This document shows positions 44,782 to 53,169 of a stretch of 64,000 bases of DNA, one piece after another (positions within the stretch are counted from its first letter, which is position 1; the number at the start of each line of letters is the position of its first letter). Below the pieces are notes generated by a model. It ran no database searches, was not told where the DNA came from, and worked only from the letters and a program-made list of their open reading frames with translations. Source of the stretch: Bacillota bacterium (GTDB lineage Bacteria > Bacillota > Clostridia > Christensenellales > SZUA-584); the NCBI GenBank assembly GCA_023410595.1, contig JAEYPO010000002.1, positions 10,415-74,414 of the forward strand, written 5' to 3'. A program made the translations under genes and the position numbers.

Positions 44782-44803
44782 AAGAGGCTCAGGCCTCTTT
44801 TTT
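44782..44803 (+). terminator. Terminator of the chemoreceptor gene
   Basis: AGAGGC, loop, GCCTCT, six T. A single family C stem (GGGCGGTCTTTGACCGCC) lies at 44760-44776 just before it and a family A-like hairpin at 44815-44845 after it. Confidence 0.85.
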
Positions 44804-44930
44804 GATGCGATTTACACCGGAAAGCCTCACGGCTTTTTGGGCCTTATTAACGCGGGAGGGGACAGAACTCCGGCAATGAACGGCACGTTTGTGTCAACTT
44901 ACATGGTCGGCTGCGCCGAGTATGATAGAA

Positions 44931-45302
44931 TCACCCCTTGTTGTCAGGGGTTTCAGAGCAGTCCTTGTTCCCGGCCTGCGTGAATATCTTCATCAGTATG
45001 TCGGCGATGGGTATGGCGAAGAACACGAGCCAGCCGGGGTGCCACAGATTGTACCCGAAGCCTAGCACAAGGAAAGAAACCGTGGCGAGCAGCGAGACCA
45101 CTCCGGTGACGGCGGCATGCGTGCCCTTGCGCTTTATAAGCGCGTCGGTGAGCGTGGAAGCTACGGGTATGCCCAGGAATACGAGCCACGTCGGGTGCCA
45201 GATATGCGACGTGAAACCTATAAGCAAAAACGAAGCTGTGGCCAGCAGGGCTACGAGCCCGACTATGGAGCCCGCTATGGCATTTCTGCTGCTGTCAGAC
45301 AT
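44931..45302 (-). CDS. Membrane protein of two 2TM-like modules
   Basis: 123 residues with two copies of one pattern: VALLATASFLLIGFTSHIW, HPTWLVFLGIP and SLLATVSFLVLGFGYNLW, HPGWLVFFAIP. The modules resemble, more distantly, the WWP modules of the nine-repeat protein 4 kb upstream. GGAGG 6 bases before the ATG. Function unknown; single gene. Confidence 0.8.
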   Translation of the reverse strand: MSDSSRNAIAGSIVGLVALLATASFLLIGFTSHIWHPTWLVFLGIPVASTLTDALIKRKGTHAAVTGVVSLLATVSFLVLGFGYNLWHPGWLVFFAIPIADILMKIFTQAGNKDCSETPDNKG

Positions 45303-45432
45303 ATGATACCTCCAAAATAATACATAAATATAGTTACATTATATTGTATGCGGGGAGTGAAAACAACTCTCTTGGGGCATGCGGACAGGCTCCCTTTAGT
45401 TGAATAAAATATTAAAGTGACGGCCTGCTGCC

Positions 45433-45885
45433 TTACTGTATATCCCAAACGTATACGCACTTGCGGCGCTCGCCTAAAGCGTACATCTTGCTGTGCGGGG
45501 GAAGGTCGGCTATGTGAGTGAGGCGCGCGCCTAAGTTCTCGCACGTTTTGCGGGAGGCGCAGTTGTCGGGATTGCACGTTATAACGAGGCGCTTCATGCC
45601 GTGCGCCTTGGCCACCTGCCCCAGCAGGCGGCACGCCTTTTCGGCGTAGTTGTTGCCGCGGAACTCGGGGAACACTTCGTAGCCTATGTTGCCGCCAAGG
45701 TGCGTTGCTTCGTTTTCGCCTATGCGTATATCGCATCTGCCCGCGAGCCGCCCGCCGCTCATGATAACGTATTTGTACGCCGGTACGTAGCCTTTCGCGT
45801 CGTCCGGGGGAGCCTTTTCGCAGAGCAGCAGCAGTATCTCGCCGTCGGTAAGATATTCAAAACCTAAAAACGTGAATGCGCTCAC
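45433..45885 (-). CDS. GNAT N-acetyltransferase
   Basis: 150 residues. GGNIGYEVFPEFRGNNYAEKAC has the acetyl-CoA loop (RGNNYAEKA), followed by ITCNPDNCASRKTCENLGA typical of ribosomal-protein-type (RimJ/L-like) acetyltransferases. GTG start overlaps the HPRT stop by four bases, so it is translationally coupled and the third gene of the operon. Acceptor unknown. Confidence 0.85.
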   Translation of the reverse strand: MSAFTFLGFEYLTDGEILLLLCEKAPPDDAKGYVPAYKYVIMSGGRLAGRCDIRIGENEATHLGGNIGYEVFPEFRGNNYAEKACRLLGQVAKAHGMKRLVITCNPDNCASRKTCENLGARLTHIADLPPHSKMYALGERRKCVYVWDIQ

Positions 45886-46412
45886 GGCTTTTTACGCTCC
45901 GCCTGGGCGATATAGGGAAGGTTGCGCCAGCGCTCGCCAATGTCCATGCCGTAACCGGCAAGCCAGGCGTCCGTTACCTCAAAGCCGGTGTACGCGATGG
46001 GAAGGCTAAGCAAAAGCTGAGAGGGAGAGAGCAGCAGCGTGCAGACACTGACGCTCGCGGGGCCTCTCGCTTCTATGTTCTGCACAAGGTAGCCCGTTGT
46101 AAGGCCGGTACGTATTATGTCCTCGACTATGAGCACATGCTTGCCCGAAACGTCGAAGTCTAAGTCTTTTACTATGCGTACTACGCCCGTTTTCGTCGTA
46201 CCCTGATAAAGGCCTATCGACATGAAATCGAGCGTCAGCGGAAGGTCGATAAAGCGCGTAAGGTCGGCGAGGAAATAAAGCGAGCCTTTTAGCACGCCTA
46301 TGGCGGCGAGCTCTTTTCCCGCGTAGTCGGCGGTTATGGCGCGGCCCAGCGCGTGCGCGCGCGCCTCTATGTCCTCTTTGGAAAACACGGTGCGTATAAA
46401 ATTCGTTTCCAT
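45882..46412 (-). CDS. Hypoxanthine phosphoribosyltransferase-like protein, altered active site
   Basis: 176 residues, HPRT size. VLKGSLYFLADL (PRPP loop), VRIVKDLDFDVSGKHVLIVED and the C-terminal GYGMDIGERWRNLPYI are clear HPRT motifs. In the PRPP-binding motif the usual EDIIDTG reads EDIIRTG: Arg101 replaces the Asp that acts as general base in purine phosphoribosyltransferases. The flexible-loop region SIGLYQGTTKTG also departs from the common SYG form. So purine salvage activity is doubtful or changed. GGGAGG before ATG; three bases after the kinase-nuclease fusion. Confidence 0.85.
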   Translation of the reverse strand: METNFIRTVFSKEDIEARAHALGRAITADYAGKELAAIGVLKGSLYFLADLTRFIDLPLTLDFMSIGLYQGTTKTGVVRIVKDLDFDVSGKHVLIVEDIIRTGLTTGYLVQNIEARGPASVSVCTLLLSPSQLLLSLPIAYTGFEVTDAWLAGYGMDIGERWRNLPYIAQAERKKP

Positions 46413-46415
46413 GCT

Positions 46416-47342
46416 TTATTCCTCCCTGCCGAGGTTGAAACGCTGCGCCAGAGAACTCAAGTCCTTTTTGTATACCACCTTGACGTTAGTGCCGGGATAA
46501 AGCTCGCGCATGCGCTTTAGTTTACTGTTCTTTTCGGTAACGTACTTTTGGTTCATTGCCGTTATCTCGATATACGTGTCGAAGTTTACGATATAGAAGT
46601 CGGGACTGAAAGCTTTGGTTACATTGCCCTCCGCGTTCCACTCTATGGGGAACGTCTTGGGCTCATACTTCCACTCGATGTTGTACATGTCGAGAAGCCT
46701 TGCGAACTCGCTCTCCGCCTCGTTCTTGAACACCGGAAATTCGGAGAGGTTGCTTACCGCTCCGTCTGACGATTCGCGCATGCGCATGTTAAGCTCGCGC
46801 TCACGGGCAAGCGCTATTATTGCCGCCGTGCATTCGTCCGCGGACAGCGCGCCGGTATTAAGCACAATATCGTAATTGGAAGCGTCGTTTATGTCCGCGC
46901 CGTACACCGTGCGCACGAACCGCGCCTGTTTCCTGTCGGACTTTATAAGTATATTCCGGGCTTCCTGCGCAGATACGCGGTAACGCTTTTTTATGCGCGC
47001 GACGCGCACTTCGGCCGGAGCCGTTACGCGCACTCTGAGGGCGCTCTCGAATCCCGCGAATATATGCGCCGATCCGAAGCCCAGCAGCACGGCGGAACCT
47101 GTTTTGGCGAACTCATGCAGCGCGCCGCTGAGAAGCTCTATATAAGTATTGCCGTCCCCGCGCTGCTGAAGGTAGAACTTGGCGCTTTGAGAGAGCATAT
47201 GCATCTCGTGCGCGGTCACGTCGGGAAGGAAGCGCGGCAAAAGCCCGTCGCGCCCAATCAGCTCTGCGCCGAGTTTTCCCGATACTGAAGCGGCTATTTC
47301 GCTGCCGAAGCCGGCAAGCTGGCTTGAGACGGTTATCAGCAA
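46416..47342 (-). CDS. Cytidylate-kinase-like domain fused to PD-(D/E)XK-like domain
   Basis: 308 residues. The first 185 resemble cytidylate kinase-like proteins (LITVSSQLAGFGSEIA in place of the ISRQYGSGG loop; KKRYRVSAQEA..IKSDRKQARF as lid region). Residues 205-305 look like a PD-(D/E)XK nuclease fold: ESEFARLLDMYNIEWKYEP, SPDFYI (Asp248), YIEITAM (Glu259, with Thr where Lys is usual) and KNSKLKRMRELYP. The TTG start has GGAGG 10 bases upstream, and a TATAAT box at 47364-47369 puts the transcript start beside it, excluding longer starts. First gene of the operon with HPRT and GNAT. Confidence 0.75.
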   Translation of the reverse strand: MLITVSSQLAGFGSEIAASVSGKLGAELIGRDGLLPRFLPDVTAHEMHMLSQSAKFYLQQRGDGNTYIELLSGALHEFAKTGSAVLLGFGSAHIFAGFESALRVRVTAPAEVRVARIKKRYRVSAQEARNILIKSDRKQARFVRTVYGADINDASNYDIVLNTGALSADECTAAIIALARERELNMRMRESSDGAVSNLSEFPVFKNEAESEFARLLDMYNIEWKYEPKTFPIEWNAEGNVTKAFSPDFYIVNFDTYIEITAMNQKYVTEKNSKLKRMRELYPGTNVKVVYKKDLSSLAQRFNLGREE

Positions 47343-47363
47343 TTTGTATGGCCCTCCGCTCTG

Positions 47364-47369
47364 ATTATA
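47364..47369 (-). promoter_or_regulatory. -10 box of the kinase/HPRT operon
   Basis: TATAAT on the minus strand; no clear -35. The start near 47357 leaves the GGAGGG almost at the 5' end of the message. Confidence 0.45.
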
Positions 47370-47503
47370 CCATATATCGGGAGAAAATACAGACAGGGCG
47401 CAATATTTAACCACGTCAAGAGAGCGGGGGAGAGGCCGCACCGTCGCGCCTTGTCCGCTATGGCAGCCCCGGCGTTATTTTTTCCAAAAGACGCAAATAG
47501 CTG

Positions 47504-47532
47504 TTGACAACATATGGGACTATATGTATAAT
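47504..47532 (+). promoter_or_regulatory. Fully consensus promoter
   Basis: TTGACA, 17 bases, TATAAT: the only perfect match seen in the window. Start near 47539. Confidence 0.85.
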
Positions 47533-47538
47533 ACTGCT

Positions 47539-48065
47539 TACAGTTTGCTGCGGCACTTAAGGCCGCCGCTTGCACGGGGGTGCATAAATTATGATAATCA
47601 TTAATCAATCTTACACGTATAAACCGTTCTGAACAGCACGCGCCAATTTCTTGTGCAATTTTAAGCTTCTTTCAATTTGGGGGCGGGGTTGCCCTTGGTA
47701 AGTTGGAAGTGCTCAAATTCCGGTAGAAAAAAAGAATATTTGAAAAGTTAAGCGCCATTTATTACTGCGGCCTGCTTTTTCCGTTCGCGAAACGTTCGTT
47801 TAGCGCGGCGGCTGCGCGGCATGTTTTTTATGCCGCCGCTCCAAAAGACAATTAGGTATTTTTTGGGGGCGTATTAAGTTTTCTTTAAAACAGTACGCCA
47901 AGGCTGAAAAGCCGCGCCCTTATCGCAGTGCGCTGTTTTCGCGGCGAATGGGCTAAGCTTATGCTTTTCAAATCGTTTTGCTTAATTACCGGTATACACA
48001 TTTATTTGATTTTATTACGCGGCTGTAAACCGTCTTTGTTGCCGCCGCGCCAAGGAGGAATTTTT
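47539..48065 (+). ncRNA. Long structured leader or RNA before a 52-residue ORF
   Basis: About 527 bases between the consensus promoter and the small gene, without a credible ORF. Hairpins: TGCAC-GGGG-GTGCA (about 47573), GCGGCAT..ATGCCGC (about 47815-47840), GGCGTA..GTTTT..AAAAC..TACGCC (about 47867-47899) and GGCT-GAAA-AGCC (about 47904). Either a riboswitch-like leader or an independent RNA. No riboswitch class was recognised. Confidence 0.4.
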
Positions 48066-48224
48066 ATGAAAGACGAACTGCGCGTTTACTGTAAGCTCGA
48101 GGGCATGAATGAAGAATACTTAAGAGCGCTGGTAAAGGCGGAAAGAAAGAGCGCGCGGCTTGAGAAAAAGCGCGCTAAAAAGGATGGGGCATTAAGCCTT
48201 AAAAAAGAGCCGGAAGGAGCGTAA
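48066..48224 (+). CDS. Small basic protein, 52 residues
   Basis: MKDELRVYCKLEGMNEEYLR...: mixed-charge helix followed by a Lys/Arg/Ala-rich tail (KSARLEKKRAKKDG). AAGGAGG lies 8 bases before the ATG, one of the strongest sites in the window. No family recognised; possibly RNA-binding. Confidence 0.6.
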   Translation: MKDELRVYCKLEGMNEEYLRALVKAERKSARLEKKRAKKDGALSLKKEPEGA

Positions 48225-48231
48225 ATGGGCG

Positions 48232-48690
48232 GGCGTCCGAAGGACGCCCCTACGACATGAAAGAAACGTCGGCGCGCGTAGGGGGCGACCTGTGGTCGCC
48301 AGAAACAGAACAGATAGCACGGGCGGTCAAAGACCGCCCCTACGATATGAAAGAAACGTCGGCGCGCGTAGGGGTGACCTGCGGTAGCCAGAAAAAGAGC
48401 AGATATCGCGGGCGTCCAAAGCCCTCCCCTACGACATGTTAAGACAGTCACATCTTGTAGGGGAGGGCTTCTACGCCCTCCCGGGAAAAGTCAACAAACG
48501 GGCGGGGATGGAACCTCGCCCTTACGATATGGAAGAAACGTTGGCGCGCGTAGGGGGCGACCTGTGGTCGAGCAGAGACAGAGTGGATAACGCGGGCGGT
48601 CAAAGACCGCCCCTACGGTATGGAAGAAACGTCACAGCACGTAGGGGCGAACTGCGGTCGCCGGATTGCAGGGAGAGCGTACGGACGCCG
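48232..48690 (+). repeat. Family C array with changing stems
   Basis: About five units whose linkers CCCCTACGATATGAAAGAAA..GCGCGTAGGGG are nearly constant while the stems differ: GGGCGTCC-GAA-GGACGCCC, GGCGACC-TGT-GGTCGCC, GGGCGGTCAAAGACCGCCC, GGAGGGC..GCCCTCC and GGGCG..CGCCC. No gene between 48225 and 48780. Confidence 0.85.
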
Positions 48691-48780
48691 GTGACGGTTC
48701 CCCGCATCGTACCAAAAAGTGGCACATAATCTTTTTTCGCTAAGGAAATAATAAAAGCGTTAAGAGGGGAAAGGACGGCC

Positions 48781-49335
48781 TTGCTTATGCCGGTGCTCGT
48801 GTGGGCGGCGTTTGTAATACTTACCCTTATCGAAGGGTACATAATCTTCCGCCTTGCGAAGAAGAAAGAGGCGGCGCTTATAAAGAACGTCGTGCCTGCG
48901 TACCTTCTGTTTACGGCGTATTTCATTACAGCGCATTTTGGGCAGCTGCGCGTGCCCGAGGCCGTTATGATATTCGCAATGGCGTCGCTGCTGGTGCACA
49001 CGCTGCTCGGATTTTATCTGCGGATGTACGGGCGCTCGAAAACGTTCGACAGAGGAAGCCACGCGTTTGGGTGCTTTTCTTACTCTATGCTCGCGTATTT
49101 TTCGCTTACGTCGTTGTTCAGCGAGTCTATACCGCCCGCGCTCGCAGGCATAATAATAGCGTCGCTGGGCGTAATGCTGGGAGTATTCGTAGAGCTTATA
49201 GAGTTCGCACTCGATTCGCGCAAACACATTGAGTTAAAACTGCAAAAAGGCCTCCGCGACACGAACTTTGATCTGCTGTTCGATATAATCGGTTCGGCGC
49301 TCGCGGGGGTATTCGCGGGGCTCGTGCTTCTGTAG
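48781..49335 (+). CDS. YjdF/DUF2238-like membrane protein
   Basis: 184 residues, about six helices. TFDRGSHAFGCFSYS, VFVELIEFAL and GLRDTNFDLLFDIIGSA match the DUF2238 pattern (DR..H, E..E, DT..D..G). Function unknown. The TTG start has AAAGGA at 5 bases; an ATG two codons on is the alternative. Confidence 0.75.
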   Translation: MLMPVLVWAAFVILTLIEGYIIFRLAKKKEAALIKNVVPAYLLFTAYFITAHFGQLRVPEAVMIFAMASLLVHTLLGFYLRMYGRSKTFDRGSHAFGCFSYSMLAYFSLTSLFSESIPPALAGIIIASLGVMLGVFVELIEFALDSRKHIELKLQKGLRDTNFDLLFDIIGSALAGVFAGLVLL

Positions 49336-49396
49336 CGTGAAGAGGCTAAAAAAGCAGGGCAAGAGTTTGCAGGGACGCACGCTGCGTGCTGCGGCG

Positions 49397-50854
49397 CTAT
49401 CTGAATCCCCCAATAAGGTAATCATCGCTTATTTCCCCGCCTCCACTTCTTCTCCTCGGCGTGAACGCCTCGGCAGTTTCCTCGACCTCAAACGACGGGG
49501 CAAGCTGCCTGCGCGAGTACCAGTACCGCAAAGCGTCGGGGCTGTGCGTTAAATCGTGCGGCTCGGTGGCCGCGTCGTTTACGCGCAGCGAGTCGTGCTG
49601 CAGCCGCGGCAGTGTCCGCAGTATGGGGCGGCAGGAAGAAAAGAACAGCATCTTAGGACTGCCTTCGTCCGCCTTAAGGTATTCTTTTACACACAGCCAA
49701 CCGTCTATACGTGAGTTGCCCGCCTTTATTAGCGGCACGCCGCATTCCGCGAATATGTCGGCCGCGCTGCGCCCCGTGTCCTGCCTCCTGCTCCACAGGT
49801 CGGGCGGCGCGATGTGCTCCTCAATGGCTTCGCCGTACTCCGCTTCCCGTATCGCTTTTGCCGCTGCCGATACAGTAAGGCCGCTTCTTTCGAGGCTGCG
49901 GTAGCAGCAAGAGCGCCCCGCGGGGTCTACCGCGAACCACAGCACGGCCAGCATATCGAGGCCGTAGTCGAGGCTGGCGCTCTTTCGCCAGCCTTCGGGT
50001 ATTCTGAAAGGCTCGCACACGTGTATTTCCTCGCTGAACTCCGCGAAGAACTGCCCCGCGAACACGTTCCAGTCGCCGTTCAGCCACGCCTGCCGCATCT
50101 CTTTGGGCAGATTATTAAGCCGCTTTACATACGCTGCCTCGCGCTGCGCCAGTCTTTTTAGTTCGCACGGCGGTTTTTCCTTTCCGTAACGGCGCTTAAG
50201 CTCCCGGAGCGCCGCCCTGTAGCCCTCGTCCGCCGCAAACAGCGGCTCGTTGTCCCAAACGAGCGCCTGTATGAAGGCGTAGTCCTCCGCCCGCTCGCTC
50301 CTCTTATATTCGCGGTCTATAAACAGCCGCTTAACCCACGCGTGCCCTACGCCGCCCGGGTTGCACGTTATATACGTGCGCTTAGGATATGCTTTCGTGC
50401 CGCGCACGCACGCGTCCAGCCACATAAACTGCGTCTCGGTGAGCTGTGTCGCCTCGTCGAGGAACAGCACGTCGTACTCCTGCCCCTGGTATTGCAGCAC
50501 ATCGTCTTCGCCCGCGCAATAACCGAGCTTTAGCCTAGACCCCCAGGGGAACATGAAAGCTTTATCGTCGTCGTTATATTTGGGCCGCAAGTCTTCCGGG
50601 AACTCGGCGTAGGCTCTTTGCAGCCTTAGTGTGTGGTTCTCGCGCAACTCGGGGAAGCTTCTTCTGACTATCAGCATCTGTATGCCGGGATACGCGAACG
50701 CAAGATACGTAGCCTTCGTCCTTACGGCGTGAGACTTTCCTCCGCCCTTGGCGCCGCCGTACCCGACATATCTCTCGCGCGCCTCCAGAAACGCCGCCTG
50801 CTTCTTTGTAGGCTTCCCGAACGCGCCCAGCAACACCTTTTCCTCTTCGCTCAT
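49397..50854 (-). CDS. Phage terminase large subunit (orphan)
   Basis: 485 residues, full length. Walker A GGAKGGGKS, Walker B YDVLFLDEATQ, coupling motif YITCNPGG; nuclease domain with SLDYGLD and HSPDALRYW acidic residues. Packages phage DNA by ATP-driven translocation and cutting. All motifs look intact, yet no portal, capsid or protease gene lies nearby; a small-subunit-like gene is 4.8 kb upstream on the same strand. GAGGTGAGG before the ATG. Confidence 0.93.
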   Translation of the reverse strand: MSEEEKVLLGAFGKPTKKQAAFLEARERYVGYGGAKGGGKSHAVRTKATYLAFAYPGIQMLIVRRSFPELRENHTLRLQRAYAEFPEDLRPKYNDDDKAFMFPWGSRLKLGYCAGEDDVLQYQGQEYDVLFLDEATQLTETQFMWLDACVRGTKAYPKRTYITCNPGGVGHAWVKRLFIDREYKRSERAEDYAFIQALVWDNEPLFAADEGYRAALRELKRRYGKEKPPCELKRLAQREAAYVKRLNNLPKEMRQAWLNGDWNVFAGQFFAEFSEEIHVCEPFRIPEGWRKSASLDYGLDMLAVLWFAVDPAGRSCCYRSLERSGLTVSAAAKAIREAEYGEAIEEHIAPPDLWSRRQDTGRSAADIFAECGVPLIKAGNSRIDGWLCVKEYLKADEGSPKMLFFSSCRPILRTLPRLQHDSLRVNDAATEPHDLTHSPDALRYWYSRRQLAPSFEVEETAEAFTPRRRSGGGEISDDYLIGGFR

Positions 50855-50939
50855 GTTACCTCACCTCTTGTATATATTCATACGAATTTCCCTGTTTGCC
50901 GCCGGGAATGTACGTTAATATGCGGGCGGCCAAAGGCCG

Positions 50940-51148
50940 CCCAGGGCTGTCAAAAAAGTATATTATGTCATTCCGTCAACTTCGTTTGATGAGCGTAAGC
51001 GACTAAAGTATTTCCCTTATGCAAAGCACTTTCCATGGAATTCCCGTCCCTTCGGTCGGCAAGCTCAGAATTTCTCATGTGCTATCCGCACTACAATAAA
51101 CGTATACAACTAAATAACCGGAACGACACAGGGGTCGTTCCCTACAAT
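50940..51148. repeat. Degenerate family D and a family E element
   Basis: A worn family D copy at about 50967-51075 and family E at 51076-51148, whose core GGAACGAC..GTCGTTCC is an eight-pair hairpin. The near-identical second E copy is at 59881-59954. No gene in 50855-51276. Confidence 0.8.
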
Positions 51149-51201
51149 TTATCCTTTTTTAATATTCATAAAAATGACAACAAGGAGCTTTTCAGCAACC
51201 G

Positions 51202-51223
51202 AAAAGAACGCCCGAAGGCGTCC
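51202..51223 (-). terminator. Terminator of the MATE gene
   Basis: Minus strand AGGACGCC, TTCG loop, GGCGTTCT, TTTTC. Confidence 0.8.
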
Positions 51224-51276
51224 TTTGCTTTATGTGTTGTTTATTATGTTTCTGACGCGGCCTGATTTTGCAGCGC

Positions 51277-52650
51277 TTAAACGCTGCCGCACAAGCCTTC
51301 TTCCTTCTCCATGGCTTTAAGCTTTTTAAGGAATGATATGCTCATAAGCACCGCCGCTATCGAGCTTATGAAGTCCGCGGCAGGCTGCGCGTATATCATG
51401 CCCTCCAGCTGCATAAGGCTGTTAAAAAGCAGCAGCAGAGGCACGTATATTAAAAGCTGCCGTCCCAGCGAAAGCAGAAACGCCCTGAATGCGAGGCCCG
51501 TCGCCTGGAACGTGCTCATGAACGTCATCTGCAGGCCTATGAAAGGCAGCCCCAGCGAAAACGCTTTGAGGAACTTGACGCCCGCTTCCACCGTCTCCGG
51601 CTCGTCCTTGATAAAAAGGCTTACTATCTCTTTGGCGTAAAGCTGGAATACTATGGTGAAAATCACAGCGAGCGCCGTGCTGTAAAGAGTCGTTATCTTG
51701 ATGCCCTGCGACAGGCGGCGGTAATGCTTAGCGCCGAAATTGTAACCCGCGAACGGCTGGAACCCCTGCACAAGCCCTATTATCAGCATAACGCACGTGC
51801 TGTTTATCCTCTGGTTTATGCCGAACCCCGCCACCACGTCGTCGCCGTACCCTGCGGCAAATATATTGCCCAGTATAAACGACACGCTCATTATTAGCAT
51901 GGATAGCGCCGCGGGCAGTCCTATCTCGAACGTCTGCCCGTATATACGCTTTGTGGGGCGAAAGTGCTTAGGCTTTATGGACAGCACCGTCTTTCCCTTT
52001 ATAAAATGCAGCAGATAATACGCCGTGCCGAGAGCGTTGCCTATAACCGTCGCCCACGCCGCGCCCTCTATGCCTAAGCCGAGCGTGAATATGAATATAG
52101 GGTCGAGTATGATATTGCTCCCCACGCCTATTATCATGCCCCACATCGCTTTGGCCGTAGCGCCCTCGCTTCTTACAAGCCCCGCTAGCGCCACCTGAAG
52201 TATGAGCAGCGGCCCGCAGGCCACTAGTATGCCGAAATAATCTGCGGTGGGGGCAAGCGTCTCCGGGCTCGTGCCTATAACGCTTAATAGCGGCCCGCGG
52301 AATATGAACATTACCGCGGAGAGCACCGCGCCGCCTCCCGCGGCGGTGTATACAGCCACCGTGTTGGCGTGCCAAGCCTCCTCAAAGTTTCCCGCTCCGA
52401 GCTGCCGCGATATGTAGCTTGCCGCGCCTATGCCGAATATGTTTCCGTACGCGTTTAAAACGAATACGAGCGGTATGGCGAGCGATATGGCCGCGACGAG
52501 GTCCTTGTCGCCCAGCATGCCTATATAAAGCGTGTCCGTAAGATTATACAGTATCTGTACTATAGCCGCGAGCATAGTAGGCAGCGCGAGCCGCACTATG
52601 GCGCTTCTTACAGGCGTGTTTCCCATGAGTTTGAGTCTTCTGTCGTCCAA
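51277..52650 (-). CDS. MATE-family efflux transporter
   Basis: 457 residues, 12 helices. Exports drugs or metabolites in exchange for Na+ or H+. LPTMLAAIVQILYNLTDTLY and the mirrored second half QGFQPFAGYNFGAKHYRR are MATE hallmarks. A TTG start with AAGG 9 bases upstream begins MDDRRLKLMGN, the usual start of the clostridial branch. Single gene with its own terminator. Confidence 0.93.
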   Translation of the reverse strand: MDDRRLKLMGNTPVRSAIVRLALPTMLAAIVQILYNLTDTLYIGMLGDKDLVAAISLAIPLVFVLNAYGNIFGIGAASYISRQLGAGNFEEAWHANTVAVYTAAGGGAVLSAVMFIFRGPLLSVIGTSPETLAPTADYFGILVACGPLLILQVALAGLVRSEGATAKAMWGMIIGVGSNIILDPIFIFTLGLGIEGAAWATVIGNALGTAYYLLHFIKGKTVLSIKPKHFRPTKRIYGQTFEIGLPAALSMLIMSVSFILGNIFAAGYGDDVVAGFGINQRINSTCVMLIIGLVQGFQPFAGYNFGAKHYRRLSQGIKITTLYSTALAVIFTIVFQLYAKEIVSLFIKDEPETVEAGVKFLKAFSLGLPFIGLQMTFMSTFQATGLAFRAFLLSLGRQLLIYVPLLLLFNSLMQLEGMIYAQPAADFISSIAAVLMSISFLKKLKAMEKEEGLCGSV

Positions 52651-52779
52651 TTAGTAAACCTTCTCTCCAGGCAAAAAAATGCTCAATTCAGACTACTATA
52701 GTCCCCGGCGGGACGCTTTGTCAATACCGCATACGTATACACAGGTTGTACTTAATGCCCTGCCGGCGCATTACCACCC

Positions 52780-52812
52780 CATCAAGTCTCGCGACTTGCT
52801 GGGGGCCCCGAT
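52780..52812 (-). repeat. Family A hairpin
   Basis: Reverse-oriented copy, CAAGTCGCGAGACTTG-like core read on the minus strand. Confidence 0.7.
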
Positions 52813-52814
52813 AT

Positions 52815-52842
52815 AAAAAAGAACGCCGCTGAAAGGCGCTCT
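52815..52842 (-). terminator. Terminator of the ferredoxin gene
   Basis: Minus strand AGAGCGCC, loop, GGCGTTCT, six T, about 40 bases after the stop. Confidence 0.85.
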
Positions 52843-52882
52843 AATGTTTTAGCGGTTTATAGGAAAAGCGGACCGCCGCCTG

Positions 52883-53071
52883 CTATTCCACCGTTATGAC
52901 GCTCGTGGGGCAGCCGTCCGCAGCCTCCTGCGCCGCTTCCTCAAACTCCTCGGGCACCTCGTCAACGTATACTTCCGCAAGCCCGTCTTCCGCCATCCTG
53001 AACACCTCCGGGCACGTCGCTGCGCACTGCTCGCACGCTATGCATCCGTCTCTGTCTATCTCTGCTTTCAT
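52883..53071 (-). CDS. Single 4Fe-4S ferredoxin
   Basis: 62 residues. CIACEQCAATCP plus the distant Cys in GCPTSVITVE bind one 4Fe-4S cluster, the Thermotoga/Bacillus-type ferredoxin with an acidic middle. Soluble electron carrier. Start MKAEIDRDG has GGGTGGG upstream. Confidence 0.94.
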   Translation of the reverse strand: MKAEIDRDGCIACEQCAATCPEVFRMAEDGLAEVYVDEVPEEFEEAAQEAADGCPTSVITVE

Positions 53072-53169
53072 AACCCACCCTTTCAGCCCCTTAAAGCTTA
53101 CGATTAAGGGGACATTTGTTTTAAAGTCGATACCTATTCTAACCCGCAAAAAGGGAGAATATGCAGTGT

